Position numbers and translations under genes: made by a program. Positions 50,804 to 58,671 of a DNA stretch of 64,000 nucleotides are shown here, piece after piece; position 1 is the stretch's first letter; every line of letters starts with the position of its first letter. Below the pieces are notes generated by a model. That model saw nothing but the letters and a program-made list of their open reading frames with translations. It had not been told where the DNA came from and did not search any database. This stretch comes from Paludibacteraceae bacterium (lineage in GTDB: Bacteria > Bacteroidota > Bacteroidia > Bacteroidales > Paludibacteraceae). Where the stretch lies: the NCBI GenBank assembly GCA_024399955.1, contig JAKSNH010000001.1, forward strand, positions 186,001 through 250,000, written 5' to 3'.

Positions 50804-51321
50804 TGCTCGCCGTTCAAAGCACACTTGTAAATGCTTTTAATTAGGCTGCTTGCAGCCCCCGAAAGAGCTCGTGAGAGGTCTTTCGGAGAGGAGGAACGCA
50901 ACACGCCTGTTGATTAAGCTTCGCGGCAATCAACCATTGCGTGCTCGCCGTTCCGACGACGGGTGTTTGTCGGGTGTTTATAAGCCCCTGCGGCTACCCA
51001 CCGCCTCACAGCCTACAACTTAGCGTTCCAAAATGCGGTTCATAACGGACTCCTAAGCGGTTCATAGCGGGTTACGATACGGTTCCCATAGCCCATACGA
51101 CTGCGAATATGCGACCCCTCCGCGTTGCTTATTCTCGGTGATGTCCCTAACGCCGCATTTTTGCCCCTATTTGTATCAATCTTTCTGCTAGAAACTCAAG
51201 AAGGAACATCAAGGAACTTCCGGGAACTTCCCGACTTCCCGAACGAACCAAATGTGCCGTATTTACTGGGATTTATTGGTGTGCTCTAAGCACCTCACGG
51301 ACACGTGGTTTTTAGAATTAT
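50804..51321. other. Structured non-coding DNA upstream of the second DUF4143 gene
   Basis: No gene was recognised. It holds several strong inverted repeats: GGCTGC-TT-GCAGCC (50844-50857), CCGAAAGA/TCTTTCGG (50859-50886), ACGCAA/TTGCGT (50896-50942) around GTTGATT/AATCAAC (50909-50934), competing with GGAACG/CGTTCC (50893-50954). The 12-mer TGCTCGCCGTTC occurs at 50804 and 50942. GCGGTTCATA or its variant recurs at exactly 22-nt spacing (51035, 51057, 51079). Around 51200-51245 lie GGAAC/TTCCC repeats. Base composition is GC-richer than the gene that follows. Confidence 0.6.
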
Positions 51322-51344
51322 AGATAGAATAATCTATCTTTTTT
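51322..51344 (+). terminator. Weak hairpin with T-run
   Basis: AGATAGA (51322-51328) with TCTATCT (51333-51339), then five more T. An AT-only stem, so a weak terminator at best, and it is also part of the region shared with the tRNA-Pro upstream sequence. Confidence 0.35.
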
Positions 51345-51363
51345 GCATTTTTTTGTGTTAAAA

Positions 51364-51395
51364 TTTGGCTATGTCAAAAAAAAGCAGTAATTTTG
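51364..51395 (+). promoter_or_regulatory. Promoter of the second DUF4143 ATPase gene
   Basis: TTTG at 51364-51367, 20-nt spacer, TAATTTTG at 51388-51395. Similar to the tRNA-Pro promoter over about 67 bp including its upstream part. Confidence 0.85.
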
Positions 51396-51466
51396 CGTCC
51401 AAAATCACTTTTATAAAAGTTATTATTACCTAATATTGTACATTTACAATCTAAAATACAAATACT

Positions 51467-52663
51467 ATGATTTCAAAATTAGTTGCGATTTACTACAAAG
51501 CATTAGAAAATGTTTCTCTTGATTTTACGCGTTATTTGTATGCGCAAATCAATTGGGAAAACCGATTTATTATGATAAAAGGAGCAAGAGGCGTTGGCAA
51601 AACAACGATGTTGCTTCAACATATTCTACGCACATTTCCGGACAAAAGCCAAGCTTTATATGTATCTGTTGATAACTCATGGTTTGCTACTCATTCGATG
51701 GTTGAACTCGCAGAATATGCCACTTCACACGGAATAATGAACCTCTTTTTTGACGAGGTACATAAATATAACCATTGGGATCAACAACTTAAAGAGATGT
51801 ATGACTCGTTCCCTAAATTAAAAGTTGTTGTCACCGGTTCTTCTATGCTTCAATTAGAGACCTGCCAAGCAGACTTAGGTCGCCGTATACGCCAATATAC
51901 ACTACACGGAATGAGTTTTCGAGAATATCTACAATTAGAGGGAGTTGTGTCGTGGCAACCGCTGGAATTGGACAACCTTCTCAAAAACCATTTGTCACTT
52001 GCTGCTAAATTGACCAATGAGCAACCCATCCTTGCATATTTTGAAAAATACCTGCAAGAAGGCTACTATCCATTCTATCGTGAACAAGGTGACGGATTCC
52101 TACAAAGATTAGAAACGAACATCAACAATGTTATCAATGTAGATATCCCTGCGGTGGATAAAACAATCACATACGAATCCGTTTATAAAATGAAGACGTT
52201 ACTTCGCATTCTTGCCGAACAAACCCCTTATACATTGAATATCAACGACTTATCAAAGACATTAAGATGCTCTCGTGATATTGTTTATAAAATGTTTGAC
52301 TTAATGCATCGTGCCGCTCTTATTCGCCGTTTATATACAAAAGAAGGAGGAATGAAAGTGCTTCAAAAGCCGGAAAAGATATTGTTTAATAATACCAATC
52401 TAATGTATGCATTATCACAACAAGTGGATACCGGAACTATGCGTGAAACATTTTTTGCCAATATGCTTGCCGCCAATCATCAGATTTGTATGCCTCAAAA
52501 AGGCGATTTATTCGTCGATGAGAAATACCTATTTGAAGTTGGAGGTAAGAATAAAGATTATGGTCAAATAGCCAATAAAGAAAACAGTTACGTTGTCCGT
52601 GATGGGATTGATATTGGTTGTGAAAATAAAATCCCTCTTTGGATGTTTGGACTGCTTTATTAG
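51467..52663 (+). CDS. DUF4143 family ATP-binding protein, second copy
   Basis: A 398-aa AAA-type protein. Walker A GARGVGKTT at residues 39-47, Walker B LFFDEVHKY near 93, sensor VVVTGSSMLQLE, then an HTH-like region (INDLSKTLRCSRDIVYKMFDLM) and the DUF4143 C-terminus ending in DEKYLFEVGGKNKDYGQIANKENSYVV, where the nuclease-like E.GG/K pattern is visible. It is far more AT-rich than the flanking genes and stands alone between structured non-coding stretches, so it may be horizontally acquired. The leader is about 70 nt. Function unknown. Confidence 0.9.
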   Translation: MISKLVAIYYKALENVSLDFTRYLYAQINWENRFIMIKGARGVGKTTMLLQHILRTFPDKSQALYVSVDNSWFATHSMVELAEYATSHGIMNLFFDEVHKYNHWDQQLKEMYDSFPKLKVVVTGSSMLQLETCQADLGRRIRQYTLHGMSFREYLQLEGVVSWQPLELDNLLKNHLSLAAKLTNEQPILAYFEKYLQEGYYPFYREQGDGFLQRLETNINNVINVDIPAVDKTITYESVYKMKTLLRILAEQTPYTLNINDLSKTLRCSRDIVYKMFDLMHRAALIRRLYTKEGGMKVLQKPEKILFNNTNLMYALSQQVDTGTMRETFFANMLAANHQICMPQKGDLFVDEKYLFEVGGKNKDYGQIANKENSYVVRDGIDIGCENKIPLWMFGLLY

Positions 52664-52684
52664 TTTCTTTCTCTACAATACATC

Positions 52685-52722
52685 AAAGGTCGCTTGGCGT
52701 TTCCGCCCGCGACCTTTTGTTT
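52685..52722 (+). terminator. Terminator of the second DUF4143 gene
   Basis: AAAGGTCGC (52685-52693) with GCGACCTTT (52709-52717), inner GGCG/CGCC, then TTGTTTT. The CCTTTGATG at 52789-52797 can also pair with CATCAAAGG at 52681, so two folds compete. Confidence 0.8.
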
Positions 52723-52735
52723 TATACAGACCAAC

Positions 52736-52968
52736 AAAAAAACGCGGATTCCTGCTCTGCTTATCCGCTAGTTGAGGCCGTAGGAAGCCTTTGATGTCGA
52801 ATAAGCAATTAGAAATCCACGCGTGCGTATATAGAATAATGTATATACACCCATGGACATCTACCACTTACTTGTTTTCGCAAGAGGGACGCTTCCCTCC
52901 CCTCACCCAGCGTGGATTTCGTTATGTTCCCCTATTTAACGTCAGTGGGTGACGTTTTTGCAGTTTTG
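52736..52968 (-). ncRNA. Candidate structured ncRNA with own promoter and terminator
   Basis: About 230 nt on the minus strand. A Bacteroidota promoter (52974-53006) starts it near 52968. From 5' to 3' it can form ACGTCA/TGACGT, a long helix AAATCCACGC/GCGTGGATTT enclosing a hairpin AGGGA/TCCCT and a GTATATA/TATATAC hairpin, and ends in GCGGAT/ATCCGC (52768-52744) followed by seven T. No open frame with coding character was seen across it. It does not match RNase P, tmRNA or 6S in outline. Inferred from sequence only. Confidence 0.6.
52744..52768 (-). terminator. Terminator of the candidate ncRNA
   Basis: Minus-strand GCGGAT, 13-nt loop, ATCCGC, followed by G and seven T (52742-52736). Confidence 0.75.
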
Positions 52969-52973
52969 TGCTG

Positions 52974-53006
52974 CAAAATTACAGAAAAAAAAATGATATA
53001 TGCAAA
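52974..53006 (-). promoter_or_regulatory. Promoter of candidate ncRNA
   Basis: Minus strand: TTTG at 53006-53003, 21-nt spacer, TAATTTTG at 52981-52974. Back-to-back with the ABC permease promoter at 53023-53053. Confidence 0.7.
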
Positions 53007-53022
53007 TATTTCATACAATTAT

Positions 53023-53053
53023 TTTGATATGTCAAAAAAAAAGTGTACCTTTG
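53023..53053 (+). promoter_or_regulatory. Promoter of the first ABC-2 permease gene
   Basis: TTTG at 53023-53026, 19-nt spacer with ATATGTCAAAAAAAAA, TACCTTTG at 53046-53053. The predicted start is about 53059, only a few bases before the ATG at 53063. Confidence 0.85.
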
Positions 53054-53062
53054 CAGCGCGAA

Positions 53063-53950
53063 ATGAGAAATGAGAAAGAAAATATACAGGAAGCCTCCAA
53101 GCACTATTGGAATATCCAGATTTCGCCGAAGGATCACCTTCTGACATTGGATTGGAAGGAGATGTGGCGGTATCGCGATATGTATTGGCTGTTCGTGATG
53201 CGCTCGTTCAAGACCGCGTATAAACAGACTATATTAGGTCCATTGTGGTTCCTTATCACGCCTGTTTTGTCGGTTATCGTGTATGTGGCGGTGTTTGGCG
53301 GTATTGCTAACATCCCTACGGATGGCGTTCCGCCGGCTTTATTCTACTTGTTAGGCATATCGGTGTGGGGCTATTTCGCTTCATGTCTTAGCAGCACCGG
53401 TAACTCGTTCGTGAGCAATGCCGATATATTTGGTAAGGTTTATTTCCCTCGTCTGATTATGCCTTTGGTGGCGGTGACGGTGAATGTGCTCAGTTTCCTT
53501 ATTCAGTTGGCCATCTTCTTTGCCTTCTATATCTACTACCGTATCTATCCTATGGAAGGTATGGCGTTGCAGATGCACTGGCATGTCATTCTATTCCCTA
53601 TACTGATGTTTATCCTGGCCATGATGGCAGTGGGATTCGGTATGATTGTGTCCAGTATGACCACTAAGTACCGCGACCTGCAAATAGCCTTCGCTAAAAT
53701 CATCAGTCTGTGGGTCTATATCACTCCGGTTATCTATCCGTTATCCATGGTAACTAACCCTAAACTGCACTTAGCTATGTCTCTTAACCCCGTTACACCT
53801 ATCATCGAGGCTATCAAGTACTCGCTGTTGGGAGTGGGGCAGTTCTCATGGCTGTGGCTGGGCTATTCGGTGTTGATGACCGCTATTCTGCTTATTATCG
53901 GCTTAATGCTATTCAATAAAGTACAAAAGTCATTCATGGATACAGTGTAG
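53063..53950 (+). CDS. ABC-2 type permease, polysaccharide-export type (copy 1)
   Basis: A 295-aa membrane subunit of the Wzm/KpsM/TagG type, moving glycans or lipid-linked glycans across the inner membrane. The amphipathic start KEMWRYRDMYWLFVMRSFKTAYKQTILGPLWFLITP is typical, followed by six hydrophobic helices; the ISLWVYITPVIYPLSMV block near residue 210 is a family marker. The ATG at 53063 is supported by the family start; upstream residues in the frame are promoter sequence. No ATP-binding Wzt-like partner lies in the window. It is about half identical to the copy at 54038 by eye. Confidence 0.92.
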   Translation: MRNEKENIQEASKHYWNIQISPKDHLLTLDWKEMWRYRDMYWLFVMRSFKTAYKQTILGPLWFLITPVLSVIVYVAVFGGIANIPTDGVPPALFYLLGISVWGYFASCLSSTGNSFVSNADIFGKVYFPRLIMPLVAVTVNVLSFLIQLAIFFAFYIYYRIYPMEGMALQMHWHVILFPILMFILAMMAVGFGMIVSSMTTKYRDLQIAFAKIISLWVYITPVIYPLSMVTNPKLHLAMSLNPVTPIIEAIKYSLLGVGQFSWLWLGYSVLMTAILLIIGLMLFNKVQKSFMDTV

Positions 53951-54037
53951 GGGGGCGTAGAGCGTAGAGCGTTGAACGTTTAGCGTTTAGAGTTGATTAT
54001 TGTATATTGCATATTGTATATTGCTAATTGCTAATTG
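53951..54037 (+). repeat. Spacer made of short repeats between the two permease genes
   Basis: The 87-nt gap starts with AGCGTAGAGCGTTGAACG type units and ends with GTATATTGCATATTG and CTAATTG units running into the ATG at 54038. The AT part matches 9184-9213 in the inverse orientation, and the first part resembles the 2279-2314 spacer in the inverse orientation. Confidence 0.7.
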
Positions 54038-54916
54038 ATGATAGATAAAGATATAAATAGTACTGGGGTGCCTAACGGCACCTGGACGACGGTGATTTCG
54101 CCGAAGGAGCGTCATCGTGGTTTAGGGCTGAAGGAGGTTTGGCAGAAGCGGTATCTGTTGTGGCTCTTTGTGAAAAGAGACATAACGGTGCAGTTCAAAC
54201 AAACCATCTTCGGTATGGGCTGGTACTTTATCTCGCCGCTTTTCTCTACGATTATCTATATGGTGGTGTTTGGACGCATCGCCTCTATTCCTACCGACGA
54301 TATTCCGCAGCCGATTTTCTACCTGAGTGGCGTGTGCCTATGGGAGTATTTCTCGCTATGTCTAACATCTGTCTCTACTACTTTCCAAACCAATTCAGGA
54401 CTATTTGGTAAGGTCTATTTCCCCCGATTAGTGACACCGCTCTCCGTTTGTATAGGTAAACTCTTCCGCTTTGGATTGCAACTCAGTACATTCGTTATTG
54501 TCTATATCTACTTTGTGCTACGTGGAGTGCATCTATGCCCCAACTGGTACTTGCTGCTCTTCCCCGTTATCGTGGCTTGTATGATAGGCATCGCCATGGG
54601 ATTAGGATTGATGGTATCCAGTATGACCACTAAGTACAAGGATCTGGTGAATTTCTTCCCAACCTTTGTATCACTATGGATGTACGCCACACCTATTGTC
54701 TATCCGCTCAGTTACGTCACTAATCCCACCTTGCATCAAGTGATGCTGCTCAATCCCATGACCCCGCTCGTGGAAGCCTTCAAATACGGCGCTTTCGGTG
54801 CAGGATCATTCTCGTGGATGAGCTTCGGTTATGCAGTGCTATGCACGATTATCTTGCTTGTGATAGGTATAGCGATGTTCAATCGCAAGCAGAAATTCTT
54901 TATTGACACTATCTAA
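54038..54916 (+). CDS. ABC-2 type permease, polysaccharide-export type (copy 2)
   Basis: A 292-aa paralogue of the preceding gene: KEVWQKRYLLWLFVKRDITVQFKQTIFGMGWYFISPLFS at the N-terminus, GKVYFPRLV in the middle and VSLWMYATPIVYPLSYVTNPTLHQVMLLNPMTPLVEA near residue 210. Each copy is followed by a family-typical helix pair. Two different permeases in tandem could form a heteromeric transporter or serve separate substrates. ATG at 54038 follows a TTG at 54035; there is no cognate ATPase gene next to it. Five bases separate it from the DUF2851 gene. Confidence 0.92.
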   Translation: MIDKDINSTGVPNGTWTTVISPKERHRGLGLKEVWQKRYLLWLFVKRDITVQFKQTIFGMGWYFISPLFSTIIYMVVFGRIASIPTDDIPQPIFYLSGVCLWEYFSLCLTSVSTTFQTNSGLFGKVYFPRLVTPLSVCIGKLFRFGLQLSTFVIVYIYFVLRGVHLCPNWYLLLFPVIVACMIGIAMGLGLMVSSMTTKYKDLVNFFPTFVSLWMYATPIVYPLSYVTNPTLHQVMLLNPMTPLVEAFKYGAFGAGSFSWMSFGYAVLCTIILLVIGIAMFNRKQKFFIDTI

Positions 54917-54921
54917 TCGCT

Positions 54922-56109
54922 TTGCCGGAGTATTTACTACATTATATTTGGCAGCAGGGACTCTTTCTTGCCTATCCTCAAACCACTACCGATGGTCGTT
55001 CGGTAGAGGTGCTCTCTACAGGTCGCCATAACCATGATGCAGGCCCGGACTTCACCGATGTGCACTTGCGCATAGATGGGGTAGATCTGTATGGTCAGAT
55101 TGAGATTCACGTCGCAGCGTCGGATTGGCATCGTCATCATCATGACAAGGATGCCGCCTACGACCATATCCTGCTGCATGTAGTGCGCAAAGCCGATAAA
55201 GAGGTGTTTAACTCGCAAGGCGAACCGGTGCCTCAACTCGAATTGACCTATGACGAGAAAGACTATGTCGGTCACTTGCTGCATGATGCTATGCTGATGG
55301 ATTCGGCTTGGGCTACGCATCGCTGCGCTCAGTCGATATTGACCGACCCGTCGCTGATTACCATGGGATGGAAGCAGACTTTATTAGAACGCCGATTGCA
55401 ATGCAAGACCGAGTCAATTGAACGGCTACTAACGGTATCGCATAATGATTGGAACACCGCTTTCTATGTGTCACTTGCGCACGCGTGCGGGTTTCATATT
55501 AATGGTGTACCCATGGAGATGTTAGCTTTGGCTACACCCTTGTCCGTGCTGTATAAGCACCGCTCATCATTGGAACAACTGTCGGCTATTTTGTTAGGAC
55601 AGGCAGGATTATTAGACCCCAACGATCCGCGCTATCGCGAATACACCTTCCTACGCACTAAGTTTGGACTGACACCCATCCAACCTACGCTATGGAAGCA
55701 TAGTCGCATGCGCCCCATATCGCACCCTGCCGTTAGAGTGCAACAACTGGCGATTATCATTCATGATACGGAGTTCCTCCTCAGTCAATGTATGGAAACC
55801 AAAGACGTAGATACCTTACGCTCTTTCTTCCAATCCTCCGGAATGGGCAAGAGCAGCATAGACGGACTCATTATCAATACCGTGGCACCCTTCCTATATG
55901 CTCGCGGACAAAAAACGCAGGCTATGCACCTGCTGCATGCGCTGCCGGCTGAGTCCAATCGTATCATACGACAATGGCAAACACTGGGTCAGACCGTTAC
56001 GGATGCTTTTGATTCGCAAGCTCTGATCCATCTCTATACCACATGCTGCGAACAAGGGCAATGCTCCTCGTGCGCAGTGTGGTCAGAGTCAGTAATTAAA
56101 CAATCTTAG
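54922..56109 (+). CDS. DUF2851 family protein
   Basis: A 395-aa protein of a Bacteroidota family of unknown role. It starts with TTG at 54922 ([15 protein letters not shown]), the only reasonable start after the preceding stop. Typical blocks: [54 protein letters not shown], and a Cys-containing C-terminus ([15 protein letters not shown]). An HxxxH/D-rich centre near residue 70 suggests metal binding, not shown. Its last 14 bases overlap the opposite-strand gcvT. Confidence 0.9.
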   Translation: MPEYLLHYIWQQGLFLAYPQTTTDGRSVEVLSTGRHNHDAGPDFTDVHLRIDGVDLYGQIEIHVAASDWHRHHHDKDAAYDHILLHVVRKADKEVFNSQGEPVPQLELTYDEKDYVGHLLHDAMLMDSAWATHRCAQSILTDPSLITMGWKQTLLERRLQCKTESIERLLTVSHNDWNTAFYVSLAHACGFHINGVPMEMLALATPLSVLYKHRSSLEQLSAILLGQAGLLDPNDPRYREYTFLRTKFGLTPIQPTLWKHSRMRPISHPAVRVQQLAIIIHDTEFLLSQCMETKDVDTLRSFFQSSGMGKSSIDGLIINTVAPFLYARGQKTQAMHLLHALPAESNRIIRQWQTLGQTVTDAFDSQALIHLYTTCCEQGQCSSCAVWSESVIKQS

Positions 56110-57175
56110 CGGGAATGAGTTTCTCGCGGATATTGATGTAAATAGTCGTCTCTTTGGCCGCAAAGGCTTTCTGAACATATCCCATACCAATACCCACTTT
56201 GGTGGTAGGCAACATGATACCGGAGGTAACGTGACCAATCTCGTGACCTTCTGCATCGCAGATAGGATAACCATTACGAGGAATAGCACGCTCCTGCATC
56301 TCAAAATGCACTAACTTACGGGTTATGCCTTCGGCTTTTTGCTTAAGCAAGTACTCCTTGTCAATAAAGTCCTTGGCATCAAACTTGGTGATCCAGCCTA
56401 ATCCGGCCTCTAATGGTGAAGTGGTATCATCGATGTCATGACCATATAGGCAGTACCATTTCTCCAAACGCAAACTATCTCGAGCACCTAAGCCAATGGG
56501 GGCTAACCCAAATTCCTTACCTACTTCAAACAAAGCATTCCAAATCTGAATACCATCTTCTTTCTTGAAGTACAACTCAAAGCCTCCGGCTCCGGTATAA
56601 CCTGTGTTACTGAGTATAACACCCTGTATGCCGGCAAAGGACCATTCACGGAAAGCATAATAAGGAATGGCACTTAAATCGGCATCCGTCAAGCGTTGTA
56701 ATAACTCAGTGGCCTTAGGACCCTGAACAGCTAATTGACCGTATTTATCCGAAGCATTCTCTAAGGTCAGACCTTGCGGATAACGCTTAGCCTGCTCGGT
56801 GCACCATGCCCAGTCCTTATCTATATTGCCGGCATTAACAACCAATAAGTACTTAGTCGTGGAGTATTTATATATAATAAGGTCATCTACAATACCGCCC
56901 TTGCCATTGGGGAAACATGTATATTGTGCCTTACCTGCATCTAATTTAGATACATCGTTGGTGGTGATGTACTGCAAGAAATCCAGGGCCTTCTCGCCCT
57001 TAACCCAGAACTCACCCATGTGACTAACATCAAATACACCTACGCCCTCACGAACGATACGGTGCTCCTCCTGAATACCCGTTGGGTACTGGATAGGCAT
57101 ATTAAAACCTGCAAACTCGGCCATGCGGGCTCCGAGTGAAATGTGAATGTCTGTAAATGGAGTTGTTTTTAACAT
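56096..57175 (-). CDS. gcvT: Aminomethyltransferase, glycine cleavage system T protein
   Basis: Transfers the aminomethyl group from lipoyl-GcvH to tetrahydrofolate, releasing ammonia and making methylene-THF, the substrate FolD uses. 359 aa. N-terminus [53 protein letters not shown] and [21 protein letters not shown] in the middle; the C-terminal half has PRNGYPICD. No gcvH or gcvP lies in the window. The D-2-hydroxyacid dehydrogenase gene is 19 nt upstream on the same strand. Confidence 0.95.
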   Translation of the reverse strand: MLKTTPFTDIHISLGARMAEFAGFNMPIQYPTGIQEEHRIVREGVGVFDVSHMGEFWVKGEKALDFLQYITTNDVSKLDAGKAQYTCFPNGKGGIVDDLIIYKYSTTKYLLVVNAGNIDKDWAWCTEQAKRYPQGLTLENASDKYGQLAVQGPKATELLQRLTDADLSAIPYYAFREWSFAGIQGVILSNTGYTGAGGFELYFKKEDGIQIWNALFEVGKEFGLAPIGLGARDSLRLEKWYCLYGHDIDDTTSPLEAGLGWITKFDAKDFIDKEYLLKQKAEGITRKLVHFEMQERAIPRNGYPICDAEGHEIGHVTSGIMLPTTKVGIGMGYVQKAFAAKETTIYINIREKLIPAKIV

Positions 57176-57194
57176 AGTATAGAAAATTTAGTTG

Positions 57195-58100
57195 TTATAA
57201 TACAATATTCATATCTTGTTCCCTGCCGTCTATAAACGCCAATATATTGTCGCTCACGTTCTCGCACATAGCGATTCGTCCTTCCCACGTGCCTGTGCCT
57301 ACATGCGGCGAAAGCACCACATTGGGCATCGTTAATAATTCAGGGGATACGGCAGGTTCATGTTCATATACATCCATAGCAGCTCCGGCAATCACACCTT
57401 GCTGCAAGGCTCGCACCAGGGCTTGTTCGTCTATATGCGCCCCGCGAGCAGTATTGATGAGGTAGGCGGTGCGTTTCATCTTACTTAGTGCCACTGCGTC
57501 AATGAGATGATGCACTTGCGGCGTGTAGGGTAGGTTAAGACTGACAAAGTCGCTTTGGGTCAGTAAATTGTCCATACTGACATATTGATAGCTGCAGTCG
57601 GACTTGATATGACGGTTATGGTAGATAATGCGCATTCCAAATGCCTCTGCTCTGCGTGCCAAAGCCATACCGATACGTCCTAATCCGATAATGCCTAATG
57701 TGCTACCATATAAAGTATGGCTCAGGTTATTCATTACCCCAAAAACGGGTGGGGTATCGGAACGCATCTGATGGTCAAGTTCCACCGTGCGTCGCGCCAA
57801 AGATAGCATCAGACTAAATGCCAATTCAGCCGTAGGTTCAATCACCGGCTCCGGAGTGTTCGTGACACGAATGCCACGCTCACGACATGCGTCCAAGTCA
57901 ATATTATTAAATCCTACACCAAAATTAGCCACTAATTTCAACTGCGGCATACGTTCCAAGAGGGCCCGAGTAACAGGATAATCAAAGGTAGCAACCAATA
58001 CCTCAGCCTGCGGCGCAAAGTCCTCGGCTGACAGCAATTGATGTCCGCTTAATCGCGAAAAACCTTCCTTTGGAAGAGATGTAGTAAATGCAATTATCAT
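57195..58100 (-). CDS. D-isomer 2-hydroxyacid dehydrogenase (glyoxylate/glycerate type)
   Basis: NAD(P)-dependent oxidoreductase, 301 aa. N-terminal half-domain with KLVANFGVGFNNIDLDACRERGI, the Rossmann motif LGIIGLGRIGMALARRAEAFG, NTARGAHIDEQALVRAL with the catalytic Arg, DVYEHEP with Glu, and LSPHVGTGTWEGRI with catalytic His. This matches the glyoxylate/hydroxypyruvate reductase group. Co-transcription with gcvT hints at glycine/serine metabolism, an inference. Its promoter is interleaved with that of cdd. Confidence 0.93.
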   Translation of the reverse strand: MIIAFTTSLPKEGFSRLSGHQLLSAEDFAPQAEVLVATFDYPVTRALLERMPQLKLVANFGVGFNNIDLDACRERGIRVTNTPEPVIEPTAELAFSLMLSLARRTVELDHQMRSDTPPVFGVMNNLSHTLYGSTLGIIGLGRIGMALARRAEAFGMRIIYHNRHIKSDCSYQYVSMDNLLTQSDFVSLNLPYTPQVHHLIDAVALSKMKRTAYLINTARGAHIDEQALVRALQQGVIAGAAMDVYEHEPAVSPELLTMPNVVLSPHVGTGTWEGRIAMCENVSDNILAFIDGREQDMNIVL

Positions 58101-58110
58101 AAATTGTTTG

Positions 58111-58141
58111 CAAAATTACAAAATAATTTGCATATTTCAAA
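58111..58141 (-). promoter_or_regulatory. Promoter of hydroxyacid dehydrogenase/gcvT, interleaved with cdd promoter
   Basis: Minus strand: TTTG at 58141-58138, 19-nt spacer, TAATTTTG at 58118-58111. The leader is only about 5 to 10 nt. Confidence 0.85.
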
Positions 58142-58158
58142 ATTTTTTTGTACTTTTG
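58127..58158 (+). promoter_or_regulatory. Promoter of cdd operon, interleaved
   Basis: TTTG at 58127-58130, 20-nt spacer, TACTTTTG at 58151-58158. Confidence 0.85.
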
Positions 58159-58177
58159 CGGGAAAATTCCAAATATC

Positions 58178-58660
58178 ATGAAAGAACTTAATATTAAGAC
58201 CACTATTTTGTCCTATCAATGGGACGAATTATCAAAGGAAGATCAGGAATTGTTGCAGGCTGCTAAGGAGATGACTAAGAACTCATATAGTCCTTATAGC
58301 CAATTCCAAGTAGGAGCAGCAGCTCGTTTAGCTGACGGTCAGGTTATTAAGGGTTGTAACCAAGAGAATGCAGCATACCCCAGTGGCTTATGTGCCGAGC
58401 GCACCACACTCTTTGCCGCCAATGCTAACCATCCTACTACACCGGTGATGTCGCTGGCTATTGCATGTCATACTCAAGGCCATTTCACCGAGAATCCGGG
58501 TGCTCCTTGTGGTGCATGTCGTCAAGTCATGCTGGAAACAGAACATCGCTACAACCAACCTATGCGCGTGCTGCTGTATGGCGAAAAAGCCACGTACGTC
58601 TTTAAGTCCGCCAGCGACCTGCTTCCGATTGGGTTCTTTGCTGAAGATTTGGAAGGATAA
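58178..58660 (+). CDS. cdd: Cytidine deaminase
   Basis: Zinc enzyme of pyrimidine salvage converting cytidine to uridine. 160 aa from the ATG at 58178, about 13 nt after the predicted transcription start; an in-frame ATG at 58148 lies inside the promoter. Motifs: YSPYSQFQVGAAA, NQENAAYPSGLCAERTTLFAA (CAE) and NPGAPCGACRQVMLE (PCxxC). The LptF/G gene starts 11 bases after its stop. Confidence 0.96.
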   Translation: MKELNIKTTILSYQWDELSKEDQELLQAAKEMTKNSYSPYSQFQVGAAARLADGQVIKGCNQENAAYPSGLCAERTTLFAANANHPTTPVMSLAIACHTQGHFTENPGAPCGACRQVMLETEHRYNQPMRVLLYGEKATYVFKSASDLLPIGFFAEDLEG

Positions 58661-58671
58661 CCGATTCATTC

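Noticed and set aside
50804-51321. tmRNA or tRNA in the structured block
   Set aside because: No tRNA-like T arm, no CCA-end acceptor pair, and no tag-peptide reading frame could be recognised.
52673-52867. Short open frame on the minus strand in the region of the ncRNA candidate
   Set aside because: Composition and hairpin content fit a structured RNA and not a protein. It has no start context and no recognised motif.
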